Assembly: GCA_900753165.1 (NCBI GenBank)
Contig: CAADYC010000001.1
Location: 1-36,005, forward strand
DNA length: 36,005 nucleotides
Direction of reading: 5' to 3'
DNA from: Clostridia bacterium
Lineage (GTDB): Bacteria; Bacillota; Clostridia; TANB77; CAG-508
Notes under the pieces: generated by a model
Told to the model about the DNA's origin: nothing
Seen by the model: only the letters and a program-made list of their open reading frames with translations
Database searches by the model: none
Shown here: positions 1 to 8,806 of the stretch, piece after piece
How the letters are laid out: each line of letters begins with the position of its first letter
Numbering within the stretch: position 1 is the stretch's first letter
Translations under genes and position numbers: made by a program

Positions 1-63
1 ATTTTTTCAGTAAATTTGTTCGTGCGCGAAAATTTATGAAATAAATTTTCTGTGCAATGTAGT

Positions 64-105
64 TTTATATATTAGGAAAGTTGCATAACTTTCCTAATAT
101 ATAAA
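64..105. terminator. 19-bp hairpin downstream of sortase terminator
   Basis: A perfect 19-bp stem (64-82 with 87-105) closes on a GCAT loop. It lies beyond the sortase terminator and could act in either direction, for example for a plus-strand gene ending left of the window. The T/A runs are part of the stem, and no separate T-tract follows on either strand, so termination is inferred from shape only. I see no gene in bases 1-63. Confidence 0.5.
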
Positions 106-108
106 AAA

Positions 109-137
109 AGCTTGCAATTTATACTGCAAACTTTTTT
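109..137 (-). terminator. Intrinsic terminator of the sortase gene
   Basis: Read on the minus strand, an 8-bp stem with one G-U pair (109-117 with 125-132) is followed by a run of seven T. It starts about 14 nt after the sortase stop codon. Confidence 0.7.
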
Positions 138-146
138 ATTTTTATA

Positions 147-824
147 TTAAATTTGTTTTGCAAAAACTATTGTTCTTACATCATTACTTGCATCTGTACA
201 TGTTGATAATGTTAATTCAGCTAAACCATTTGTATCTCTAGTATAGAATGATGAATCTGTTGATGATGCTTCAAACTTGTTATAAACTTCATATGTTAAA
301 CTTTTTCCTGTGTAATCTGTTACATATATTTTTGCTCCATTTGTAATTTTCTTTAAATTAGAGAAAAACATTCCATTTCTATAATTATGTCCTTGGATTA
401 CAGAGTTTCCTGGTTTATTTAAATTATCTTTTGGATATAACAATATTAAAGCTGTATTTAATGCTCCTGCTGAATTTTGTTCTAGAATAGGATATTCTAT
501 ATTAAGTGATGGTATCTTCATTGTTCCTAAAACATCATATCCTTTATATTTTTTCTTTCCTGAACTACTTCCACTAGTTGATGAATCTGACAATGCTGCT
601 TCATTTGATGTATCTAATGTAACATTGCCTCCTGTACTGTCATCTCCATTTTCATCTGATGTTGTAATATTTCCTTGATAATCTTCAACAAAATCTGATG
701 CTTGTTTTGTTGAATTATAATTTCTTATATAATCAAATGCTAAAAATCCTAATAAAGCTACTATTGCTACAATTACTATAACTAATATAATTGTTAATAC
801 TTTACTATATTTACTTTCAAACAT
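147..824 (-). CDS. Sortase (class B/D-like transpeptidase)
   Basis: Membrane-anchored cysteine transpeptidase that cleaves sorting signals of secreted proteins and links them to the cell wall. The 225-aa protein has an uncleaved N-terminal anchor (about residues 9-30), a Ser/Thr/Gly-rich linker (50-92) and a sortase beta-barrel. The catalytic triad is visible: His146 in GHNY, Cys209 in TLSTC and Arg217. Start ATG is preceded by a GGAGG site. It has its own promoter and terminator and so looks monocistronic. The exact class is uncertain from sequence alone. A possible substrate in the window is the FPKTG-bearing protein at 19979-23182, but it lies 19 kb away and the pairing is only an inference. 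Confidence 0.9.
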   Translation of the reverse strand: MFESKYSKVLTIILVIVIVAIVALLGFLAFDYIRNYNSTKQASDFVEDYQGNITTSDENGDDSTGGNVTLDTSNEAALSDSSTSGSSSGKKKYKGYDVLGTMKIPSLNIEYPILEQNSAGALNTALILLYPKDNLNKPGNSVIQGHNYRNGMFFSNLKKITNGAKIYVTDYTGKSLTYEVYNKFEASSTDSSFYTRDTNGLAELTLSTCTDASNDVRTIVFAKQI

Positions 825-859
825 ATTTTTTACCTCCGTACATTTTTAACTCTGATTAT

Positions 860-888
860 ATTATAACATATTAAATTTTATTTTACAA
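860..888 (-). promoter_or_regulatory. Sortase promoter
   Basis: Minus-strand TTGTAA (883-888) and TATAAT (860-865) with a 17-bp spacer. A second overlapping TATAAT lies at 855-860. The -35 abuts the end of the HIT gene. Confidence 0.65.
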
Positions 889-893
889 TTTTT

Positions 894-1238
894 TTATACA
901 ATTTTATCCCCAAATTTTGCACCTGCTAATACATGAAAATGTAAATGCATTACTTCTTGTCCTGCGTCTTTTCCACAGTTCACTATAACTCTATATCCAT
1001 TTTCTTTGAATCCTTTTTCTTCAGCAATTTTATTTATTACTCCATATATCTTTCCTACTATCGCTTCATCTTCTTTTTCCATATGTGCTAATGATGTTAT
1101 ATGTTTTTTAGGAATTACTAATATATGAATTGGAGCTGCTGGGTTTATATCATTAAATGCTAATATTTCTTCATCTTCATATACTTTTGTTGAAGGAATT
1201 TCACCTTTTATAATTTTACAAAATAAACAATCTTCCAT
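894..1238 (-). CDS. HIT family nucleotide hydrolase (HinT-like)
   Basis: Histidine-triad protein of the HinT branch, which hydrolyses purine nucleoside phosphoramidates and related AMP adducts in the cytoplasm. The motif His-Leu-His-Phe-His-Val-Leu near the C-terminus carries the nucleophilic middle histidine. An N-terminal Cys-x-x-Cys (DCLFCKII) fits the usual zinc ligands. The 114-aa length is typical. I chose ATG at 1238: the site AAAGGTG sits 5 nt upstream, whereas a possible TTG start at 1253 would place that site inside the coding region. It lies downstream of alaS on the same strand, separated by a palindromic repeat. Confidence 0.92.
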   Translation of the reverse strand: MEDCLFCKIIKGEIPSTKVYEDEEILAFNDINPAAPIHILVIPKKHITSLAHMEKEDEAIVGKIYGVINKIAEEKGFKENGYRVIVNCGKDAGQEVMHLHFHVLAGAKFGDKIV

Positions 1239-1263
1239 TTTATCACCTTTCAATTATTTTTTA

Positions 1264-1327
1264 GGGATTAAAGACCCGTCCCCTAATCCCCATTTTTTTA
1301 GGGATTGAGGGACGGGTCTCCAATCCC
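1264..1327 (-). repeat. Palindromic repeat, copy 1 (alaS-HIT spacer)
   Basis: Two 27-bp arms (1264-1290 and 1301-1327) form an inverted repeat with four mismatched positions. Read as minus-strand RNA, three of the four become G-U pairs, so the RNA hairpin is preserved on the transcribed strand. The core GGGATTGAAGACCCGTCCCC is shared, with small changes, with copy 2 at 16524-16600. It starts 6 nt after the alaS stop codon and ends about 25 nt before the HIT start. No T-tract follows on the minus strand, so it is not a classical terminator. Confidence 0.85.
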
Positions 1328-1333
1328 GATTTT

Positions 1334-3091
1334 TTATTTTTCCAATATTGCTTTTATTCTTCTAACTCCTGCTGAACTTGCTTCTTCTTTTTTAATTTTG
1401 AATTTTCCAAGTTCACTTGTGTTTTTAACATGAGGTCCACCACAAAGTTCTTTTGATACATCTCCTATTGTATAAACAGTTACAACATCTGGATATTTTT
1501 CTATAAACATACACTCTGCACCTGATTTAACAGCATCTTCTTTTTTCATTTCTTCAACTGTTACAGGTAAAGCATCTTGAATCCATTTGTTTACTAAATC
1601 TTCTGTTTGTTTCTTTTCTTCATCTGTCATTTTGTGATCACAGTTAAAGTCGAATCTCATTCTGTCTACTGTAATATTTGAGCCTCTTTGATGTGTTTCT
1701 GGTCCTAAAACTACTTTAAGTGCTGCATTTAATAAATGTGTTGCTGTATGATATGCTATTGTTGTATCATTTTGTTCTGCTAGTCCACCTTTAAATTTTT
1801 GTTCTGAACCCATTCTTGATTTTTCTTGATGTGCTTTGAATAGTTCGTCAAATTCTTTCATATCAACTGTCATGTTATTTTCTTGCGCTAGTTCACTTGT
1901 AACTTCTGGTGGAAATCCATATGTGTCATATAATTTGAATACTACTTTTCCATCTATTTTAGTCTTTCCTTGTTCTTTTGCTTTATTCATTTCTTTTTCG
2001 AATTCTTTTTCACCATGTGCAAGTGTTTTTACAAATTTATTTTTCTCTTCAATTATTACATTTTTGATTAATTCTGCATTTTTTGCTAAATCTGGGTACA
2101 TTTCTTTTAAGTTTTCCACATTTATATCTATTAAAGTTGATATTTCATCAAGATTTATTTGTAATTTGTTCATATGTCTTACCATTCTACGAATTAATCT
2201 TCTTAAAATATATCCTCTGTCAACATTGCTTGGTCTTCCACCATCACTAATTACCATCATACTTGAACGTAAATGTTCTGCTATGATTCTTCTACTTTCT
2301 ATGTTATCAACTTTTTGTAATTCTGATAGTTTGTCCATGACTGGTTTGAATAATTCTGTATCAAATGGTGTTTCTTTGCCTTGTAATAGCATTGTCATTC
2401 TTTCTAGTCCTAGTCCTGTGTCAACATTTCTTTGTGCTAGTTTTGAATATTTTCCATCTTTGCTTTTGAAATATTCCATAAATACATTGTTCCATATTTC
2501 AACATATTTACCGCAATCACATGATGGTTGACAGTCTGGTCCACATGCTGGTTTTCCTGTGTCATAGAACATTTCTGTATCTGGTCCACATGGTCCTTCT
2601 TCTCCAGCTATCCACCAGTTGTCGTCTTTTCCATAATAATAGATATGTCCATCTAAAATTCCTGCTTTTTTCCAACATTCTGCTGCAACTTCATCTCTTG
2701 TGCAGTCTTCATCTCCTGCAAATACTGTTACAGATAGTTTTTCTACTGGTATTTGTAATTCTTTTGTTAAGAAATCAAAGCTCATTTGGATTGATTCTTC
2801 TTTGAAATAGTCTCCTAATGACCAGTTTCCTAACATTTCAAAATATGTTAAGTGTCTATTATCTCCTACTTCCTCTATGTCATTTGTTCTTAAACATTTT
2901 TGGTAATCTGTAAGTCTTGTTCCTGATGGATGTTTTTCTCCTAATAAATATGGTACTAATGGTTGCATTCCCGCTGTTGTGAATAGTACTGATGGGTCAT
3001 TCTCTGGTATTAATGATGCTGATGGTATTACAGCGTGTCCATGTTCTTTAAAAAAGTTTAGGTATTTATTTCTTATTTCTATTGCTTTCAT
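1334..3091 (-). CDS. alaS: Alanyl-tRNA synthetase, short form
   Basis: Charges tRNA-Ala in the cytoplasm. The class II core fills residues 1-240 (FTTAGMQ, TYFEMLGNWS, GLGLERM), followed by the helical tRNA-recognition region (about 260-430) and an editing core with HTATH (448-452) and CGGPH (550-554) as zinc ligands. Length is 585 aa against roughly 870 for usual bacterial AlaRS. The C-terminal C-Ala domain is absent, and the beta-barrel that normally precedes the editing core (FYAESGGQ region) is also missing, with residue 436 running almost straight into HTATH. A Cys-rich stretch lies at 183-193. These traits resemble AlaRS of candidate-phyla bacteria as I recall them. The start has an AGAAGGAA site and a good promoter. 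Confidence 0.95.
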   Translation of the reverse strand: MKAIEIRNKYLNFFKEHGHAVIPSASLIPENDPSVLFTTAGMQPLVPYLLGEKHPSGTRLTDYQKCLRTNDIEEVGDNRHLTYFEMLGNWSLGDYFKEESIQMSFDFLTKELQIPVEKLSVTVFAGDEDCTRDEVAAECWKKAGILDGHIYYYGKDDNWWIAGEEGPCGPDTEMFYDTGKPACGPDCQPSCDCGKYVEIWNNVFMEYFKSKDGKYSKLAQRNVDTGLGLERMTMLLQGKETPFDTELFKPVMDKLSELQKVDNIESRRIIAEHLRSSMMVISDGGRPSNVDRGYILRRLIRRMVRHMNKLQINLDEISTLIDINVENLKEMYPDLAKNAELIKNVIIEEKNKFVKTLAHGEKEFEKEMNKAKEQGKTKIDGKVVFKLYDTYGFPPEVTSELAQENNMTVDMKEFDELFKAHQEKSRMGSEQKFKGGLAEQNDTTIAYHTATHLLNAALKVVLGPETHQRGSNITVDRMRFDFNCDHKMTDEEKKQTEDLVNKWIQDALPVTVEEMKKEDAVKSGAECMFIEKYPDVVTVYTIGDVSKELCGGPHVKNTSELGKFKIKKEEASSAGVRRIKAILEK

Positions 3092-3129
3092 TTATTTTCC
3101 TTCTTTCTATTTTTGATTGTACGGATTAA

Positions 3130-3158
3130 ATTATACTTCAAAAAAGCTAAAAAATCAA
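3130..3158 (-). promoter_or_regulatory. alaS promoter
   Basis: Minus-strand TTGATT (3153-3158), 17-bp spacer, TATAAT (3130-3135). It is back-to-back with the divergent promoter of the pseudouridine synthase gene. Confidence 0.75.
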
Positions 3159-3167
3159 GGTTTTATA

Positions 3168-3196
3168 TTGTTTTTTTGTTTATTATACCGTATAAT
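3168..3196 (+). promoter_or_regulatory. Promoter of RluA-family gene, probably leaderless
   Basis: TTGTTT (3168-3173), 17-bp spacer, TATAAT (3191-3196). The expected start point, about 7 nt after the -10, falls on the A of the ATG at 3203, leaving no room for a ribosome-binding site. Confidence 0.7.
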
Positions 3197-3202
3197 AAAC
3201 AT

Positions 3203-4075
3203 ATGAAAAAATTGATTGTTAATAAAAAATATGATGGAAAAAAATTGAATAAGTTTTTATTAGAAAATATACCTAATTTAACATATGGACTTTTTTGCAA
3301 TACGTTAAGAAAAAAGGATATTAAAATTAATGAAAAGCGTATAAATAAAGATGTAACAGTATATGAAGGAGATGAAATTTTAGTATATATTGCTGATTCA
3401 TTATTAGAAAGCAAAAATCAAGTTAAATTAGATGTTATATATGATGATGACAATATTTTGATTATAAATAAACCTGCAAATATTGAGGTTACTGGTGAAA
3501 ATTCTTTAACTTCATTGGTTCACAAGAATTATGAAACTTTAAATTTTAAACCTATGCCTTGCCATAGACTTGATAGAAATACTACTGGTTTAGTTTTGTT
3601 TGCCAAAACTGAAATTGCTTTAAACATTCTTCTGGATAAATTTAAAAATCATGAAATTGAAAAGCATTATCTTGCTTTGGTGTATGGAATACCTAAAGTT
3701 CAAAGTAAAAGGTGTGAAGCTTATTTGTTTAAAGATAATAAAAAATCAATGGTGTATATTTCTGATGTTACTAAAAAGGGATATGTTAAGATTATTACTT
3801 CTTTTTCTGTTTTAGAAAAACGTAAAGATAATACTTCTCTTTTGGATGTTGAAATTGAAACTGGTAAAACTCATCAAATCAGGGCTCATTTAGCTTATTT
3901 AGGATACCCTATTATTGGTGATGGTAAGTATGGAAAAAATGATATTAATAAATCTTTTAAAAAGTCTCGTCAGATGCTTTGTAGTTATAAATTGAAGTTT
4001 AACTTTTCTTCTGATAGTGGTGTGTTGAATTATTTGAATGGTAAAGAGTTTGTGTTGAAAAATGTTGATTTTTGA
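3203..4075 (+). CDS. RluA family RNA pseudouridine synthase
   Basis: Isomerises specific uridines in rRNA or tRNA. The 290-aa protein has an N-terminal S4 RNA-binding domain (about residues 10-65) and the RluA catalytic domain, with catalytic Asp124 in HRLDRNTTGL, and further family blocks at GKTHQIRAHL and PIIGDGKYG. I chose ATG 3203: upstream in-frame codons run through the promoter and would add 30 unrelated residues. There is no Shine-Dalgarno site; the -10 box ends 6 nt before the ATG. The target (RluC, RluD or RluB-like position) cannot be told from sequence. It points away from alaS and ends about 90 nt before tRNA-Gly. Confidence 0.93.
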   Translation: MKKLIVNKKYDGKKLNKFLLENIPNLTYGLFCNTLRKKDIKINEKRINKDVTVYEGDEILVYIADSLLESKNQVKLDVIYDDDNILIINKPANIEVTGENSLTSLVHKNYETLNFKPMPCHRLDRNTTGLVLFAKTEIALNILLDKFKNHEIEKHYLALVYGIPKVQSKRCEAYLFKDNKKSMVYISDVTKKGYVKIITSFSVLEKRKDNTSLLDVEIETGKTHQIRAHLAYLGYPIIGDGKYGKNDINKSFKKSRQMLCSYKLKFNFSSDSGVLNYLNGKEFVLKNVDF

Positions 4076-4122
4076 TTTTTTGTAATTTATGTTTTATAGT
4101 GTTTTTATTTTGCATTTTTTGT

Positions 4123-4151
4123 TTGCATATTTGTTATTTTTGTTGTATAAT
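4123..4151 (+). promoter_or_regulatory. tRNA-Gly promoter
   Basis: TTGCAT (4123-4128), 17-bp spacer, TATAAT (4146-4151), with the expected transcript start a few bases before the tRNA. Confidence 0.75.
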
Positions 4152-4163
4152 AAATATGTTGAT

Positions 4164-4238
<75 letters not shown>

Positions 4239-4275
4239 AAGGTAAAATCGTCGCACCAATGTGACGTTAATGATT

Positions 4276-4303
4276 AAATCAATCTGAAAAGATTGATTTT
4301 TTT
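4276..4303 (+). terminator. Terminator after tRNA-Gly
   Basis: A perfect 10-bp stem (4276-4285 with 4290-4299) with a GAAA tetraloop runs into seven T (4297-4303). A small inverted repeat (CGTC...GACG, about 4249-4266) lies just before it. Confidence 0.85.
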
Positions 4304-4335
4304 GTGCGTTATTGTAAAGAAAGGTGTGATGTGAT

Positions 4336-4608
4336 ATGATTAAAATAATTAAAAAGAAAATCAATATGAGTGATGAACTCAAAACCAAAATTAATTGGTC
4401 TTGCAAATTTAATAACAGACCCTACCAGATTATTGAGTGTCACCTAAGGATTGTGGAGCATACAAATCTAGCGTATGTTGAGCCTCACAAAGTAATTATT
4501 GGAGATACATTATATTTATTCTTCAATGGACAAAAACATTTTTATATTAGGAATTTAAAGAAGAAAATCCCTATTGCTGATTTATCAGAATACATAGCAA
4601 GGCATTAA
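4336..4608 (+). CDS. Hypothetical protein of the integrated element
   Basis: I do not recognise this 90-aa protein. It is basic, with no signal peptide or membrane segment, and looks like one small mixed alpha/beta domain (residues 20-75, with YQIIECHLRI and GDTLYLFFNG resembling beta-strands). The start ATG has AAAGGTG 9 nt upstream. It is codirectional with the serine recombinase, with a terminator hairpin between them, so the two are probably separate transcripts. The position directly upstream of the recombinase suggests an element-encoded accessory or control protein; this is inference. Confidence 0.6.
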   Translation: MIKIIKKKINMSDELKTKINWSCKFNNRPYQIIECHLRIVEHTNLAYVEPHKVIIGDTLYLFFNGQKHFYIRNLKKKIPIADLSEYIARH

Positions 4609-4652
4609 TTGAGAGTTTATATACTCCCATAATATTGTTTTATTTTGTCGTG

Positions 4653-6182
<1,530 letters not shown>

Positions 6183-6200
6183 AAGAATTAATCTATACAG

Positions 6201-6230
6201 AAAATATGTGAGTACGTACTCACATATTTT
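6201..6230. repeat. 30-bp perfect palindrome
   Basis: The two 15-base halves centred at 6215/6216 are exact reverse complements (AAAATATGTGAGTAC and its complement). It lies 19 nt past the recombinase stop and may double as its terminator, although only a short T-run follows. Confidence 0.9.
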
Positions 6231-6244
6231 GTCTGGCAAGCACT

Positions 6245-6286
6245 GAATTTGTACTCCCATACAAATTCTATATGGGAATTCCCATA
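6245..6286. repeat. Two further palindromes before the MobC-like gene
   Basis: GAATTTGTA/TACAAATTC (6245-6253 with 6260-6268) closes on loop CTCCCA. It is followed by the perfect 16-bp palindrome TATGGGAATTCCCATA (6271-6286). TCCCATA occurs at 6255-6261 and 6280-6286, and again at 4625-4631 upstream of the recombinase. A binding site for the neighbouring ribbon-helix-helix protein, or an oriT remnant, is plausible. Confidence 0.75.
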
Positions 6287-6318
6287 CCCTTAAATTTTTA
6301 GAAAGGAGATTTCAAATT

Positions 6319-6606
6319 ATGAGAATAAGAAATAATAAAGTTAATGTATTTTTAAGTGATGATGAGAAGTTTATTTTAAAAAGAGATTCTTCAAAATTAA
6401 ACTTATCTCAGTCTGAATATATTAGAAATTTAATTATAGGATATGAGATTAAAATTCCAGAAGTCAAAGAAGAACAAAAACCTAAAAAAGATGAATATAT
6501 TATAGAAAATATTGTTAAAGCACTAGAAGAAAATATTAATTGCTTAATCAAAGTAAAAAATAAATTTCATCATCTTGGATATTTTGAAGATGAACAAGCA
6601 ATTTGA
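6319..6606 (+). CDS. MobC-like ribbon-helix-helix protein
   Basis: Small DNA-binding protein resembling plasmid mobilisation MobC/relaxosome accessory proteins. The N-terminal segment (residues 1-45: a beta strand in NKVNVFLSDDE, then helices ending in LSQSEYIRNLI) matches the ribbon-helix-helix pattern of that family, and a helical C-terminal half follows. The start has AAAGGAG 10 nt upstream. No relaxase follows, so any mobilisation module is a remnant. The frame stays open for 28 more codons after the TGA at 6604-6606 up to a TAA, so the protein may be truncated by a recent nonsense change. An alternative is an Arc/CopG-type repressor acting on the palindromes just upstream. Confidence 0.6.
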   Translation: MRIRNNKVNVFLSDDEKFILKRDSSKLNLSQSEYIRNLIIGYEIKIPEVKEEQKPKKDEYIIENIVKALEENINCLIKVKNKFHHLGYFEDEQAI

Positions 6607-6675
6607 ACTAAAATCGAATTTTTAAAGACACAAAATAATACACTAAAAAAATATATACCTCATATTGAAAATTAT

Positions 6676-6705
6676 AAAGACAATGCCAACTAAGCATTGT
6701 CTTTT
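6676..6705. terminator. Bidirectional terminator; ABC exporter stop codon in its loop
   Basis: An 11-bp perfect stem AAAGACAATGC/GCATTGTCTTT (6676-6686 with 6694-6704) has a 7-nt loop. The stop codon of the minus-strand exporter gene (6690-6692) lies in the loop. It separates convergent genes. Confidence 0.8.
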
Positions 6706-8291
6706 AATAATAATTTATGGTTATCAAAGTGATAAAACTTATTACATATTTCATTTATTTTTTCATTATGTGTAGCAATTATTAATGTTTTATCTTTAAA
6801 GTGTTTTAATATAAAATCCACTACAATTTCTTCAGTATGTTTATCTAAATTAGATGTAGGCTCATCTAAAATATAAACATCTTTTTCCATTAGATAACTT
6901 CTTAAAATATTTATTCTTCTTTTTTGACCAGTTGAAAGTTTTAATCCTTTTTCACCAACTATGGTATATATTCCATCTTCAAACATTAGAATTTCATCTA
7001 GTTCTAATTCTTTTAAATAATTTATTATTTTTTCATCTGAAATACTCTTATCTAAACATAAATTTTCTTTTATAGTCATATTAAATAATTCTATTTCTTG
7101 ACTTACAACTCCTATGTCAAGTCTATAATCTCTCATATTATTTTCATCTATTTTAGCATTTCCTTTATAAGTAGTTATATTTCCTAAAATCAAGTTGATT
7201 AAAGATGTTTTTCCTTGACCAGACTTCCCAGTTATTGAAATTTTATCTTTATTTTTTATTACCATATTATCAACTTTAATATTAAAATTAGATTCTTTAT
7301 ATTTTAAATCTATATTTGATAATTCTATTTTATTAAAATTAGTTAATAATTCTCTTTCATCTAATTTACTAAATAATTGAATACATTTTTTCTTTAATGC
7401 TTTTAATTCAAATCCACTAACAATTGTTCCAGATAATTCATCAAATATAAATCCCATTTCTAAATAAATAGATATATAAAATGTAATTATTCCTAGTGTA
7501 TCAATTCCATTAGATAAATCTATAACTGCCTTTATAATTGCTAATGCAAATGGTATCACAATTAAAATATTTCTTATTAATTCTTCTAATGAATAGCATT
7601 TAACATACTTGTTTTGTTTTTTATAACATTCGTTTCCTTCTTTTGATATAATTTTTTCAAAATATTTGTTATCATTTAATGCTTTAACAGTTCTAATATT
7701 ACTAATAAAGTCTTGATATACAGATGAATACTCATATTCTTTATCATATAAATCTTCAACATGTTTATTTGATTTTTTTAATATGTATACACTTATCATA
7801 ACACATAAAATACTTAATACTAACGATGTTACAAATAAAATTTTTGATTGTTGAAATACAGTAAGAAAGAAAAATCCAAAAGATAATAATATTCCTATAT
7901 ATTCTGCACTAAGAATCTTTTTAACTAACTCAGATATCTTTTCTATTATATTCTCTAAATATCCTGTTTGGTACTTAGATAAAGTTTCTACAGGCACTTT
8001 AGTTAATTTTTTGTAGTATTCTAAATATTGAACATTAGAGTAATCATATAAATAATTATCCATAACTTTTCTCTCTAAATATAACACAAAACATCTAACT
8101 GATTTAGAAGCAATAAATATCGAAGCAACAATTACTGCTTTTTCAATAGTAAAAGGCATTGTTAAAAAAAGAGCAAAAGTATAAGGAATAACGTAGTAAA
8201 TAAAATCTAAAAAAGCCTCAATAAACAAGCATAAAGCAACTTTTTTCCTGTCTAATAATCCAAATATAAAATTAATGTTGTTTTTTTTCAT
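6690..8291 (-). CDS. ABC exporter, fused membrane and ATPase domains
   Basis: Half-size ABC exporter of 533 aa. Several membrane helices lie in residues 15-290, and a nucleotide-binding domain fills 320-533. Walker A is GKSGQGKT (355-362), the Q-loop Gln is 398, the signature is LSTGQ (452-456, against the usual LSGGQ), Walker B is VYILDE (472-477), and an H-loop THNE follows. This layout is used for export of peptides, lipids or drugs; the substrate is unknown. No peptidase C39 domain precedes the membrane part. It is a single gene with no partner subunit, perhaps a homodimer. The start has GGAG 9 nt upstream. It sits next to the integrated element and could be cargo. Confidence 0.92.
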   Translation of the reverse strand: MKKNNINFIFGLLDRKKVALCLFIEAFLDFIYYVIPYTFALFLTMPFTIEKAVIVASIFIASKSVRCFVLYLERKVMDNYLYDYSNVQYLEYYKKLTKVPVETLSKYQTGYLENIIEKISELVKKILSAEYIGILLSFGFFFLTVFQQSKILFVTSLVLSILCVMISVYILKKSNKHVEDLYDKEYEYSSVYQDFISNIRTVKALNDNKYFEKIISKEGNECYKKQNKYVKCYSLEELIRNILIVIPFALAIIKAVIDLSNGIDTLGIITFYISIYLEMGFIFDELSGTIVSGFELKALKKKCIQLFSKLDERELLTNFNKIELSNIDLKYKESNFNIKVDNMVIKNKDKISITGKSGQGKTSLINLILGNITTYKGNAKIDENNMRDYRLDIGVVSQEIELFNMTIKENLCLDKSISDEKIINYLKELELDEILMFEDGIYTIVGEKGLKLSTGQKRRINILRSYLMEKDVYILDEPTSNLDKHTEEIVVDFILKHFKDKTLIIATHNEKINEICNKFYHFDNHKLLLKDNA

Positions 8292-8363
8292 CTTAATCTA
8301 CTCCACATATTATTTTCTTACAAATAAATTATACTATATTTAGACATTTTTTTCTATACTTCC

Positions 8364-8391
8364 TTGAAAATATCTAATAAAATGATATAAT
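8364..8391 (+). promoter_or_regulatory. Promoter of candidate small RNA
   Basis: TTGAAA (8364-8369), 16-bp spacer, TATAAT (8386-8391), pointing away from the ABC exporter. Confidence 0.6.
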
Positions 8392-8397
8392 AAATCT

Positions 8398-8513
8398 ATC
8401 AGAGAGATTTAATCAAATCTTATAGTCTTAATTTCGTAAACGTGTATAGTTAAGGCTCCAATAAATACTAAAACTAGCAGTATATACATCGTTTTGTATT
8501 ACTGCTATTTTTA
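8398..8513 (+). ncRNA. Candidate structured small RNA
   Basis: No open reading frame is evident in this roughly 115-nt stretch, but it has its own promoter and terminator and contains three stem-loops. These are AGATTT/AAATCT (8405-8410/8415-8420), AGTCTTAA/TTAAGGCT (8424-8431/8450-8457, one G-U) and a terminal 13-bp hairpin. I cannot match it to a named RNA family or riboswitch. It could be a free small RNA, an antisense regulator of the nearby exporter, or an attenuated leader of a lost gene. Confidence 0.45.
8475..8513 (+). terminator. Intrinsic terminator of the candidate small RNA
   Basis: A 13-bp stem with one bulged T (8475-8488 with 8495-8507) is followed by ATTTTTATATTTT. Confidence 0.7.
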
Positions 8514-8523
8514 TATTTTACCA

Positions 8524-8763
8524 TTATATTGTTGGTAAATGCAAGTTTAATATGTAATTATTTTCTTTTGTTTTTTGTGCAAATTCTAATAGATATTTTT
8601 GTTTTTCACAATTTGATACAGCTACTTTAAAACCTTGTATTGATTTCTATCATTATTTTGATTTATAATTTCTATTAATTTCTGTGGTTCTACTTTAAAA
8701 ATTTGTAATTTATACTTAATAATTTGTTCATTTTCTTCTATTAAAATTTTTTTCAGAAGTTAT
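8524..8763 (-). pseudogene. Frameshifted gene remnant
   Basis: On the minus strand two open pieces join into one protein-like frame of about 78 codons if one T is restored in the run at 8629-8632. Piece one has EENEQIIKYKLQIF. Piece two contains VAVSNCEKQKYLLEFAQ and ends at TAA 8524-8526. There is no start codon or ribosome site, and an in-frame stop precedes the first piece. I do not recognise the family. It is probably the tail of a decayed gene. Confidence 0.4.
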
Positions 8764-8806
8764 TTATGCAGCCAATATTCTTTTAAATGATAATAAAACA
8801 ATATTA

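Noticed and set aside
1836..2805. Long plus-strand open frames opposite alaS
   Set aside because: Hydrophobic, Leu/Ser-rich translations without ribosome sites. They are shadows of the AT-rich alaS gene, and similar shadows occur opposite most minus-strand genes.
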